DNA from: JBMNGH01 sp050949725
GTDB lineage: Bacteria; Bacillota; Thermosediminibacteria; Thermosediminibacterales; Tepidanaerobacteraceae
Assembly: GCA_050949725.1 (NCBI GenBank)
Contig: JBMNGH010000003.1
Location: 62,001 to 126,000 of the forward strand
Length of the DNA stretch: 64,000 nt
Direction: 5' to 3'
Part shown: piece after piece, positions 45,750 through 53,705 of the stretch
How positions within the stretch are numbered: the stretch's first letter is position 1
How the letters are laid out: every line of letters starts with the position of its first letter
Notes under the pieces: model-generated
Database searches by the model: none
Told to the model about the DNA's origin: nothing
Seen by the model: only the letters and a program-made list of their open reading frames with translations
Position numbers and translations under genes: made by a program

Positions 45750-45778
45750 ATTATATATGATTTGTCCTATAAAGACAA
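45750..45778 (-). promoter_or_regulatory. Promoter of the PucR-family gene with overlapping operator palindrome
   Basis: On the minus strand TTGTCT (45773-45778) and TATAAT (45750-45755) are exactly 17 bases apart. The palindrome TTGTCCTATAAAGACAA (45762-45778) covers the -35 and part of the spacer, and matches the palindrome at 36985-37007 in 15 of 17 bases. Binding here would block RNA polymerase, the geometry of autorepression. Confidence 0.7.
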
Positions 45779-45992
45779 TATTGTATTAATTTTTAATATT
45801 GCAACTTTGTTTAAAAAGAAGGAAAATCATTATTTGTGTTGAATATATAAAGAATATTTTTTTATACTTTAACGCTGTAATGCGCAACGCATGGATAATA
45901 CCGGCACTCATGCCAGGAGGTGATTCACAAAACATAAAAAGACATAGTCATAATTCTTTTTTATATGCATTAAAGCAAGGAGGCGATTTGAA

Positions 45993-47288
45993 ATGGAAGA
46001 CAAAAGACAGCAAAACGTCGAAGATGAATATTCTCAAAAGTCTATACCGGCTTCTGGTAGGAAACACTGGTTCTATGCCGGAAGTGTGTACATGGGCATG
46101 TGTGCAGTAATCGCGTGCAGTATGGCGGGCGGTGGCTTGATATCTGGATTGACTCTCTCACAGGCTATAATATCAATGCTCCTAGGCCTAATAGCTTTAT
46201 TGGTTTTACTTTATATCCCACTTGGGAAAATTGGTGCTGAGCAAGGTTTAAATACTTACTTAATAGGTGAATGTGCATTTGGGAAGCGGGGTTCTGATAT
46301 TGCGACCGCATTGATTGTCACAGCGATACCATCAATAGCATGGTATGGTATTCAAACTGAAATAGCAACACAAGCGCTTGCAGCTGTTGTGCCCATGACC
46401 CCAACAACGCAGGCAATTGCCACAATTATTTTTGGAATCATCTTTGCCCTTCCAGCCATGTTTGGTATACTTTCTATGGCATGGCTAAACTGGGTCAGCA
46501 TCCCTGTGATGGCATTTATAATCATTTTTGGCGTTGGCAGGGCATTGACTGAGATCGGGGCTTCCGGTTTTGCGGCATATGTGCCACCTGAAAACTTAGG
46601 GGTCACGTGGGGGGTAAATATGCAAATAGGAATGATTGTGGTAGGATGTTCCTTTGTTGCAGACTATACCCGATGGATAAGAAACAGTTGGAAAGATGTA
46701 TCTAGCTCCGGAATCGTTGGCCTTTTCCCTGCATCACTGCTACTTACAATTGCAGGTATGCTGATGGCAATATCCTCCACAACACTTGGAAACGTCCAAG
46801 AACCGTGGAACATAGTTGAAGTAATGATTAAACTCGGAATGCCGGCATTTGCACTTATCCTCATCTTTTTGCTCCAGTGGACAACATGTATTACTGCAGC
46901 ATACAGCACAGGCCTTGCACTAAATAAAGTTTTCGGATGGAGCAGATTTTATCTGACTCTCATCTCAGCGATATTAGGTATTTTTTTGGCAATTACAGGC
47001 ATAGTCAGCAAGTTTTTGGGATTTGTAAGCATACTTGCATCTTGGGTAACGCCAGTTGCGGGTGTACTGATAGTAGAATACTTCTTCGTGTCAAAGGGAC
47101 ATTTCCGCCCCAAAGAAGGTATCTACTGGCCAGGTCTTATTATAGCTCTTGTTAGCGGTTTTATTTCCTGGAGATTTACATTCTTTATCCCAGCTATCAA
47201 CGGTATGGTAATTAGCGGCCTTGTATACTATCTTTATCACAGAGCTCTGGGTCTTTGTTATGATCAGCAAATTGCTAAACATTTTTAG
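45993..47288 (+). CDS. NCS1 family permease, second copy
   Basis: 431-residue, roughly twelve-helix transporter of the cytosine/hydantoin permease family. It has GRKHWFYAGSVYMGMCAVIACSM, IPSIAWYGIQTEIATQAL (substrate-site region), FVADYTRWIRNSWKD and LQWTTCITAAYSTGLALNKVFG. It is clearly diverged from the 42397 copy and is transcribed away from the regulator gene. AAGGAGG lies 10 bases before the ATG. A different substrate from the first permease is likely. It ends at a strong bidirectional terminator. Confidence 0.91.
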   Translation: MEDKRQQNVEDEYSQKSIPASGRKHWFYAGSVYMGMCAVIACSMAGGGLISGLTLSQAIISMLLGLIALLVLLYIPLGKIGAEQGLNTYLIGECAFGKRGSDIATALIVTAIPSIAWYGIQTEIATQALAAVVPMTPTTQAIATIIFGIIFALPAMFGILSMAWLNWVSIPVMAFIIIFGVGRALTEIGASGFAAYVPPENLGVTWGVNMQIGMIVVGCSFVADYTRWIRNSWKDVSSSGIVGLFPASLLLTIAGMLMAISSTTLGNVQEPWNIVEVMIKLGMPAFALILIFLLQWTTCITAAYSTGLALNKVFGWSRFYLTLISAILGIFLAITGIVSKFLGFVSILASWVTPVAGVLIVEYFFVSKGHFRPKEGIYWPGLIIALVSGFISWRFTFFIPAINGMVISGLVYYLYHRALGLCYDQQIAKHF

Positions 47289-47304
47289 TTTAAGTTAAAA
47301 ATCA

Positions 47305-47361
47305 AAAAAAGGGGCTGTTGCAAAACGGACTATTAAGTCCGTTTACAACAGCCCCTTTTTT
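47305..47361. terminator. Bidirectional terminator between the second permease and the Crp/Fnr gene
   Basis: Perfect 16-base arms (47305-47320, 47346-47361) beginning with A6 and ending with T6, with an inner CGGACT/AGTCCG stem (47326-47331, 47336-47341). It works for both convergent genes. Confidence 0.95.
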
Positions 47362-48051
47362 CTAGATCATTGCTTTTAAGGCTTCTAGATCTTTTATCTT
47401 TACTGAAGACCTATGAAAATCTATAATCCCGCTATCCCTAAGCTTACACATCTCTCTAGACAGTGCAGGCCTGGAAACATTTAAAAAATCAGCAAGTTCG
47501 TTCCGCTTTAACGGCAACATGAATGTATGTTTTCCTATTTTATTATACTGTTCTAACAGGAATGTGCTCAGTTTTCCGCGAATATTTTTAATTGATAAAT
47601 ATTCCAGTTTTTTGTTAAGCATTAAAGCCTTGTTGGAAATTATATTTAACATATTTATTATTAATTGTCTATGACTTTCACAGGCTTTCTCACAGCTTGA
47701 GACAATTTTTTTTGGCGGTAATATCATGACTTGACATTTTGTCTGCGCCATAACAGTAGCCGGCCATATCCCACCACCCGAAAAAGCAGCCATCTCTCCA
47801 AACATTTCTCCAAACGCGATCTTAGCTATGATCACCCGATCACCGGCAGCATTTTCCTTAGTTATAACCGCCTCTCCTGATAGCATAATACCCAAACCGG
47901 AAAACTCTTCACCAGAGACTGTTATGAGTTCGTTTTTATCATAGCTTTTAATCGTAGGGATAAGGCATTTTAACATGCTATTCAAATCATCTCTATCTAT
48001 ACCATGAAAGAGCTTGCATTTTATTAGAGTATCGAGCCGATCAACATACAT
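47362..48051 (-). CDS. Crp/Fnr family regulator, probable HcpR-type
   Basis: 229 residues. The cyclic-nucleotide-binding-like beta roll (about 10-125: LFHGIDRDDLNSMLKCL, IIAKIAFGEMFGEMAAFSGG) is followed by a Crp helix-turn-helix near 170-215 (LKRNELADFLNVSRPALSRE). No Cys cluster of the FNR type is seen, so the signal is not oxygen through an iron-sulfur centre. It is divergent from hcp with a palindrome between them, which fits the HcpR role of controlling hybrid cluster protein under nitrosative stress; this is inference. GGAGGTG precedes the ATG. Confidence 0.9.
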   Translation of the reverse strand: MYVDRLDTLIKCKLFHGIDRDDLNSMLKCLIPTIKSYDKNELITVSGEEFSGLGIMLSGEAVITKENAAGDRVIIAKIAFGEMFGEMAAFSGGGIWPATVMAQTKCQVMILPPKKIVSSCEKACESHRQLIINMLNIISNKALMLNKKLEYLSIKNIRGKLSTFLLEQYNKIGKHTFMLPLKRNELADFLNVSRPALSREMCKLRDSGIIDFHRSSVKIKDLEALKAMI

Positions 48052-48071
48052 ATAATTTCACCTCCGCTTTT

Positions 48072-48110
48072 GGTAACACTAGTTACCGATTATTATATGG
48101 TAATTATAAT
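48072..48110 (+). promoter_or_regulatory. Crp/Fnr-type operator and hcp promoter
   Basis: GGTAAC-ACTA-GTTACC (48072-48087) is a perfect palindrome in the divergent region. TATAAT (48105-48110) follows GTTACC by 17 bases, so the operator takes the place of a -35 box, as at an activator-dependent promoter. GTAAC-N4-GTTAC resembles the HcpR site I recall for Clostridia. Confidence 0.65.
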
Positions 48111-48197
48111 ATAATGTGCTCAACAAGGCAATAGAACAACGTATTCCAAAAAGCAAGTATCGCTTTTGAAATAAAATTATAGGAGGTAAAGACTATA

Positions 48198-49760
48198 ATG
48201 AACAAAATGTTTTGTTTCCAATGTGAACAAACTGCAGGAGGGAAAGGTTGTGCAAAAGTAGGTGTTTGCGGCAAAAAACCAGAGGTGGCAAATAAGCAGG
48301 ATGAATTGATGTGTGCACTCATAGGTCTCGCCAGGGCTTCATACGGAAAGAGTCCCGGGAAAAACGCTGATGAGCTCATGATGCAAAGCCTTTTTGCAAC
48401 AGTAACTAATGTAAATTTTGACGAAGATAGAATCGATGAAATGATAAGGCTGGTAAATTCAGAAACGGATAAGCTAGGCGGTGCTAAGGAAATGCCGGTA
48501 GAAAACCTTTGGCAGGGAGACCCTGACATTGTGTCACTGCGTTCAACTCTGCTCCTAGGTCTTCGTGGCATGGCAGCTTATGCCTGGCACGCATATGTAT
48601 TGGGTAAAACTGACGAACAGGTAAATTCATGGTTTTATAAAGGCATGCGTACAATCGGTGAAGAGCACTCAATTGAAGAATGGCTAGACCTGCTGATGGA
48701 ATTCGGTCAGGTAAATCTTAAATGCATGGCTATGCTAGATGAAGCAAATACAACTGCATACGGTCACCCGGTGCCAACTAAAGTATCTACAACAATTGAA
48801 AAAGGGCCTTTTATTGTTGTAACAGGTCACGATCTGCACGACCTAAAACAGCTTCTCGAACAGACAGAGAACAAGGGAGTAAATATCTATACAAATGGAG
48901 AAATGCTCCCTGCCCACGGTTATCCTGAGCTGAAAAAGTATCCACACTTAAAAGGGAACTTTGGAACAGCATGGCATAATCAACAAAAAGAATTCGACGG
49001 CATTCCCGCCCCAATTCTTTTTACAACGAACTGTCTGATGCCTCCAAAGCCGTCATATATAGACAGGGTGTTCACAACCGCCGCTGTGGGCTTCCCTAAT
49101 ACAAAACATATTAAGGCTGTAAACGGGAAAAAAGACTTTTCCGAATTAATAGATAAGGCCTTGCAGCTTGGGGGCTGGGAAGAAGACAAAGTGCTAACGG
49201 GTATAAACGGTGGCACTGAGCTAATGACAGGATTTGCACGCAACACAGTGCTAGGTGTTGCAGACAAGGTAATAGATGCGGTAAAGGCCGGAGCAATAAA
49301 ACACTTCTTCCTGGTAGGGGGCTGTGACGGAGCAAGACCAAGCAGAAAATATTATACAGAATTTGTGAAAAAGTCTCCAAAGGACACTGTCATTCTCACA
49401 CTCGGCTGCGGTAAATACCGCTTTAACGACCTCGATATTGGAGAAATCGGTGGTCTGCCGCGCATAATGGACATGGGCCAGTGCAATGACTCATATTCAG
49501 CAATTCAGGTAGCTCTGGCACTCGCGGATGCATTCAAATGTGGCGTTAACGAGTTGCCGTTGACACTCGTTCTATCATGGTACGAACAAAAAGCAGTATG
49601 TATTCTTCTAACACTTTTGGCCTTAGGCATCAAAAATATATATGTAGGTCCATCATTACCTGCTTTCTTCTCAAGCAATGTGCTAAACGTGCTTGTCGAT
49701 AAATTTAACCTGACTCCAATCAGCACACCCGAAGAAGACTTAAAAGCTATCCTCGGATAA
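48198..49760 (+). CDS. hcp: Hydroxylamine reductase (hybrid cluster protein)
   Basis: 520-residue hybrid cluster protein, which reduces hydroxylamine or nitric oxide and protects anaerobes from nitrosative stress. The N-terminal cluster motif is CFQCEQTAGGKGCAKVGVC (C-x2-C-x8-C-x5-C). Hybrid-cluster ligands are visible in TTNCLMPPKPSY, GGCDGARPSRKYY, LTLGCGKYRFN and DMGQCNDSYSA. GGAGG lies about 11 bases before the ATG. It is a single gene ending before a strong hairpin terminator, and is divergent from the Crp/Fnr gene. Confidence 0.97.
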   Translation: MNKMFCFQCEQTAGGKGCAKVGVCGKKPEVANKQDELMCALIGLARASYGKSPGKNADELMMQSLFATVTNVNFDEDRIDEMIRLVNSETDKLGGAKEMPVENLWQGDPDIVSLRSTLLLGLRGMAAYAWHAYVLGKTDEQVNSWFYKGMRTIGEEHSIEEWLDLLMEFGQVNLKCMAMLDEANTTAYGHPVPTKVSTTIEKGPFIVVTGHDLHDLKQLLEQTENKGVNIYTNGEMLPAHGYPELKKYPHLKGNFGTAWHNQQKEFDGIPAPILFTTNCLMPPKPSYIDRVFTTAAVGFPNTKHIKAVNGKKDFSELIDKALQLGGWEEDKVLTGINGGTELMTGFARNTVLGVADKVIDAVKAGAIKHFFLVGGCDGARPSRKYYTEFVKKSPKDTVILTLGCGKYRFNDLDIGEIGGLPRIMDMGQCNDSYSAIQVALALADAFKCGVNELPLTLVLSWYEQKAVCILLTLLALGIKNIYVGPSLPAFFSSNVLNVLVDKFNLTPISTPEEDLKAILG

Positions 49761-49777
49761 AATCGAATAAAACAAAT

Positions 49778-49809
49778 AAGCGACACCTGTAGTAAGCGAC
49801 ACCTGTAGT
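49778..49809. repeat. 16-base perfect tandem duplication
   Basis: AAGCGACACCTGTAGT occurs twice back to back (49778-49793, 49794-49809), 18 bases past the hcp stop. Confidence 0.9.
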
Positions 49810-49870
49810 AATTGTAAAATTATCTTTCGAAATTAGTTAAAAAGAATGAAATGCGTAGTATTATTGGTTG

Positions 49871-49916
49871 AAGAACATAACCACCCGTAAAACGGGTGGT
49901 TATGTTCTTGTTTTTA
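49871..49916 (+). terminator. hcp terminator with 18-base perfect stem
   Basis: Arms 49871-49888 and 49892-49909, loop AAA, then GTTTTTATTT. The stem is unusually long and perfect. Confidence 0.9.
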
Positions 49917-50227
49917 TTTATCGGCTTACCCGTAAATGGGTCTATATACTTTTTTAAAATTAGTTGATCTAATGCTATGTCTTCCTGTCGTTGATTTCGG
50001 GGCCAGTGTGATCCTACATGCGGTGGGATAATAGAAAATAACTTTTACGCGGATGTGCAACATAGGTTAAATTTTTTGAAAACGGTCCACTACACGTCAT
50101 AAAAATTCTCCCTTAGTTTTCTACTTCGTGAGTAGCTCATAAAGGATGGTGAAGAGTAGGTGAGTAATATTCACTTTACTTTTACAAATATCACATATTA
50201 TTTACTGCAAAATTCTTACGATTCGCC

Positions 50228-50308
50228 CTTGCTCAGCTGCATGTCAAGAAGAACTGCTGCAAGGTTCCGGGCGGGGAGCAAGGCACTTTTCCCCGCCCGG
50301 CTTTTTTT
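50228..50308 (+). ncRNA. Candidate structured RNA ending in an intrinsic terminator
   Basis: A first helix pairs CTTGC(TC)AGC (50228-50237) with GCTGCAAG (50256-50263). Directly after it is an 11-base GC-only-plus-A/T perfect stem (50267-50277, 50290-50300) with seven T at 50302-50308. No gene precedes it on the plus strand after the hcp terminator and no gene follows on this strand. No known family was recognised and no promoter was confirmed. It could also be a terminator left from a lost gene. Confidence 0.4.
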
Positions 50309-50432
50309 GAATATTTCCCCGGCAATAAATCGACTAATAATTTTTATGCAATAACCAAACTCCAATGGTAAGACTATTTAATCAACCTTCTTCCCATAAC
50401 AACTAATAAAATCAGACTTTTTATTATTCTAT

Positions 50433-50546
50433 TTATTCGAAACCATTGTTTTTTCTTAATGCTTCTAAATAGTCATCAAATAGAAAACTACCTAAAATCC
50501 ATTCGGTCGTCTCAAAAACATTTTCTAATTCAAGATATCTCATCAT
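50433..50546 (-). pseudogene. Short coding-like remnant
   Basis: An open frame of 37 codons from ATG 50546, extending open for about 20 more codons upstream without a start. It reads MMRYLELENVFETTEWILGS and ends LFDDYLEALRKNNGFE, which looks like real protein. No ribosome site is present, so it is probably the tail of a lost gene. Family not recognised. Confidence 0.3.
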
Positions 50547-50722
50547 GACTTCGCCATATGATTGTATTCCTATTATACTTTTAAAAGAAAAAAAATAAAT
50601 ACTTTTTAATTATGAGCCTTTACCCCTCAATAGAAACAGTAATATTCTTGTATTTATATTGAAAAAAATTCAAATATACACTACTATCTTACCTTTAAAA
50701 TTAAAAAATAAAAAAACAAGCA

Positions 50723-51367
50723 CTAAATTTTTTTTACTAGGCCAGTTTTAATTGCATACAGCGCAGCTTTTGTTCTACTGCTAAACTGAAGTTTTTCCAG
50801 TATTCTGCGGACATGAGTTTTAGCCGTATTCTCACTGATGAAAAGTGTATCTGCTATCATCTTGTTAGTGGCACCTTCTGCCATTAAGGTTAATACCTCG
50901 ATTTCTCTATCTGTAAGGTTTAATTCTTCTCCGGAATAATTGTTAAGTTTGTCTTCCTGTGATTCGAATTGGAGTGGAAATTGAAGCATGCCTAAAACAG
51001 ATTTCCCCTTTAAAGCATTTTTTATTATAAATTGCATTTCATATAACTCGAGATCCATGTGAGACCATCCAATAATTTGTTTACTGTAAGTTGAAAGCTC
51101 TAATAAATCTGCTGTGTCAAATTTATTATTATAAAATAGCATTATCTTCAATTGATCATTCAATGTACATAGTTTTTTCACCGTTTCAACCATAAACTGC
51201 TTTGTATTATAAACTATAAAAACTATACTAGACTTTATAGGACAACTTTTTTTAGTTATTGTATCGGAAATACCTTCTACCACTAGATTTGAGGGAATGG
51301 AGCTTTTAAGCATTTCTATGTTGCATCCGCGTTCATGGATAAGGCTAATACTTGAAATCGCATGCAT
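50723..51367 (-). CDS. LuxR-type transcriptional regulator with degenerate receiver
   Basis: 214 residues. The C-terminal GerE/LuxR helix-turn-helix is clear (LTDREIEVLTLMAEGATNKM then ISENTAKTHVRRILEKL, about 150-195). The N-terminal part (1-125) has beta-alpha alternation like a response-regulator receiver (SSIVFIVYN, LKIMLFYN) but no obvious phosphoacceptor Asp or acidic pair, so it is probably not phosphorylated. The start at 51367 follows GGAGG; a reading from 51397 overlaps the dehydrogenase gene. As last gene of the 58.5-50.7 kb cluster it is a candidate local regulator. Confidence 0.87.
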   Translation of the reverse strand: MHAISSISLIHERGCNIEMLKSSIPSNLVVEGISDTITKKSCPIKSSIVFIVYNTKQFMVETVKKLCTLNDQLKIMLFYNNKFDTADLLELSTYSKQIIGWSHMDLELYEMQFIIKNALKGKSVLGMLQFPLQFESQEDKLNNYSGEELNLTDREIEVLTLMAEGATNKMIADTLFISENTAKTHVRRILEKLQFSSRTKAALYAIKTGLVKKI

Positions 51368-51393
51368 TATTCCACCTCCGACGTGTAAACCGT

Positions 51394-52569
51394 TCAAGGA
51401 TTTATTATGACTTTTCCCTCTTTTCCAGAAGAAGCTGCTTTTATAGCTTTTATTGAATCATCCAACTTAAATTTAGCCGTAATGCAAGGCAAAATATTTA
51501 TTCTCCCTGCAACTATCAGGTTAATGACCTGCTGAAAGTTTAAATGACCGGCATGACCGAATGCGCCCGAAAAGGTGATTTTCCGGCGTACAAATCTCAT
51601 ATAATCTATGCGCGGATACTGAGCTGCCATCCCGATACATAAAAACTCTCCTCCCGCTCGGATAGCCTTTTCTACCAATGGAAAATTGCGAGCAGGGTTT
51701 CTCGATGCTTCTATAGCCATGCCCACTCCCTGGCCATCTGTCAATTCAACTAGGGTATCTTCAGATAAGTAGTTGTTATCATACGGATCCAAAACATAAT
51801 CGGCTCCTAACTCCTTTGCCAAATCGCGCCTTCGTAATTCAGGTTCAAAAACAATAATTTTTGCGGCACCGCAGGTTTTAGCAAGTTGAATTGCAGCTAA
51901 ACCAATCCCTCCAGCTCCCAGGATTACAACATGGTCGCCAGGTCTTAAACCTTTCGAAGCATTAACCATGGCTTCATAAGCACAACTAACGGGTTCGATA
52001 AGAGCCCCTAAATCAAAAATATCTTTTTCTTTATATTTCTCCTTCAATTGATTTATTGACCAACAGTATTTTTCATCAATTGCAATAAATTCAGCCATTG
52101 CGCCGTTGTGTCCTCTATCAAACCCCATGCTTTTCATATTTTCACACTGGTTAACGTCCCCATAACGGCATGGTATACATTCGCCGCACCAATGATTATT
52201 TTCGGCTGTTACATAATCGCCTACTTGAAATTTCTTAACTTTGGACCCTTTTGCGACAATCTCTCCTGAAAATTCATGGCCTATTATAACTGGAAAACTA
52301 CATTGACTAGAATAACTGATATAACCTTCCAAATCGGATTCAAATAAACTGATATCCGAACCACAAACACCGCAGGCTTTTACTTTTATAAGAACTTGAG
52401 TATCATTGTATTGTGGTATTTTTAGATCTTTTTTTATAGAAAACCTTAAATTTTTCCATCCGTTACTTCCTCGGATAACTGCTTTATTGGCTAACTCCGT
52501 TTCATCAAAGAAAACATTATCACGAGGCGCCCAGTCAGCATCTACTAAAAGGCCTGTCATAGTATCCAT
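51394..52569 (-). CDS. Zinc-dependent polyol/cyclitol dehydrogenase, scyllo-inosose 3-dehydrogenase-like (copy 1)
   Basis: 391-residue medium-chain zinc dehydrogenase. Catalytic zinc region ACGVCGSDISLFE and GHEFSGEIV; structural zinc cysteines in HWCGECIPCRYGDVNQCENM; NAD motif VILGAGGIGLAAIQLAK. The N-terminal extension of about 45 residues (TGLLVDADWAPRDNV) and the phrase GYISYSSQCSFPVIIGHEFSG resemble Thermotoga IolM rather than common alcohol dehydrogenases. GGAGGTG precedes the ATG. It is a paralogue of the 57392 gene and the two flank the cluster, so successive oxidations of one ring compound are plausible. Confidence 0.85.
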   Translation of the reverse strand: MDTMTGLLVDADWAPRDNVFFDETELANKAVIRGSNGWKNLRFSIKKDLKIPQYNDTQVLIKVKACGVCGSDISLFESDLEGYISYSSQCSFPVIIGHEFSGEIVAKGSKVKKFQVGDYVTAENNHWCGECIPCRYGDVNQCENMKSMGFDRGHNGAMAEFIAIDEKYCWSINQLKEKYKEKDIFDLGALIEPVSCAYEAMVNASKGLRPGDHVVILGAGGIGLAAIQLAKTCGAAKIIVFEPELRRRDLAKELGADYVLDPYDNNYLSEDTLVELTDGQGVGMAIEASRNPARNFPLVEKAIRAGGEFLCIGMAAQYPRIDYMRFVRRKITFSGAFGHAGHLNFQQVINLIVAGRINILPCITAKFKLDDSIKAIKAASSGKEGKVIINP

Positions 52570-52879
52570 ATCTTACACCTCCATTTCTGCTACATTTGAT
52601 TGTATATATTTTATAAAGCTAAAGTCTTAATATATATAATTAAACCGGAGAGCATATCTAAATAAAGATAAGAAAGTTATAAATCTATAGTTGTGAGAGT
52701 AAGCCTACAAGAGTCAATTTCAAACAAGATTAATTAATCTATTTCTAACAAAAGTTGATAATAATGTATATTTGAAAATATTTATTACAAACATGATGAT
52801 ATAAATTATTAGATATGCTTACCCCGGCTAAAATCCTTGGTATTACTGGAAGTAAAAGTAATAAGTTGCCTTGAATAAT
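52570..52879. other. Intergenic region, no gene seen
   Basis: 310 very AT-rich bases between the TIM-barrel gene and dehydrogenase copy 1. The size suggests a separate promoter for the dehydrogenase-LuxR pair, but no convincing boxes or hairpins were found. Confidence 0.35.
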
Positions 52880-53557
52880 CTAAGCTAAATAATCATATAT
52901 ATAATCTAGCTTTTCTGCAACGCTCTTACCTGCACCTAAATCATCAGTAAACAAAGCTGACCCAATTGTGAAACCCCAAGGATTAACATCTTTTATAAAG
53001 TCAAGTCTTTCATCACTATTAATTGAACCTGATACTATAAGTGGTATATTCACTTCTTTTACAAACCTTTTAGCTAACTCTATCGGATCGCCATCCAAAT
53101 ATCTAAAGACAGATAGGCATATACCGTCTACACCTTTGGATGCAATTTTATTTGCATCTGCAATAATTTCATCTATTGTCCCATGAAGCATACGCCGGGA
53201 GGAACCGGGGAGCTTTTTACGTTTACCGCATGTTGGGAAAAATTTGACCTTTGTAGGTTTTAATAGTTCATGAACGCTTGGGTAATACTCCATGGCAGTT
53301 AGGTAATCGGCATTGCATTCTATTGCAAGTTTAGCCATTTTGAGGCCTTCTTCTTCGTTTTCTACTAAAGATTCAAAGAAGAACTCTTTACCATCAGCTC
53401 TAATTTGAGCGGCTAGCTTTTTGGCAGCTTCCGGGGTCATGCCGACATCTTTGAAACCCCAGCAAAGCGTCTTTGCATGTTTATTTGCTTCGTAAACCTC
53501 TGCAGCATTACTAACCGTCTTGTCGTCATGTGTTAGCATAGCAATAATTCTAATCAT
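52880..53557 (-). CDS. TIM-barrel protein of unknown function
   Basis: 225 residues with the strand pattern of a small (beta/alpha)8 barrel: IRIIAMLTH, AKTLCWGFKDVG, EFFFESLVENEEEG, ADYLTAMEYYPSV, VKFFPTCGKRKK, VDGICLSVFRYLDGD, IPLIVSGSI and WGFTIGSALF. The last two (SGSI, IGSALF) resemble the phosphate-binding ends of HisA/TrpF-like or aldolase-like barrels, so a phosphorylated or carboxylated sugar-like substrate is possible. GGAGGAG precedes the ATG. No specific family is claimed. Confidence 0.75.
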   Translation of the reverse strand: MIRIIAMLTHDDKTVSNAAEVYEANKHAKTLCWGFKDVGMTPEAAKKLAAQIRADGKEFFFESLVENEEEGLKMAKLAIECNADYLTAMEYYPSVHELLKPTKVKFFPTCGKRKKLPGSSRRMLHGTIDEIIADANKIASKGVDGICLSVFRYLDGDPIELAKRFVKEVNIPLIVSGSINSDERLDFIKDVNPWGFTIGSALFTDDLGAGKSVAEKLDYIYDYLA

Positions 53558-53705
53558 TTTTCTCCTCCGTCTATTATTGTTTTTTTAATTTTTGTTTTAC
53601 GCCCACATCTTCGTTAAGCATCCTTACCTACAACGATATGTTAAATGTGATATCGAGGCTAAATTCAGTAATATTTTTCCTTTACCAATGATTAAATCAT
53701 TACTC

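Larger units (their letters stand above)
49761..50722. other. Long non-coding stretch with repeats and hairpins
   Basis: Nearly 1 kb without an intact gene. In order it holds a 16-base tandem duplication (49778-49809), an 18-base-arm hairpin (49871-49909), a candidate structured RNA with its own terminator (50228-50308) and a 37-codon coding-like remnant on the minus strand (50433-50546). The sequence near 50085-50125 (AAAACGGTCCACTAC) looks like an eroded insertion-sequence end, but I could not prove it. Together this looks like a site of past insertion and decay. Confidence 0.5.

Noticed and set aside
45799..46110. Plus-strand open frame overlapping the second NCS1 permease start
   Set aside because: It runs out of frame through the permease ribosome site and first 40 codons; the permease frame has the family similarity.
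50160..50354. Plus-strand open frame of 64 codons
   Set aside because: It runs through the perfect GC stem of a terminator, lacks a ribosome site and shows no family resemblance.
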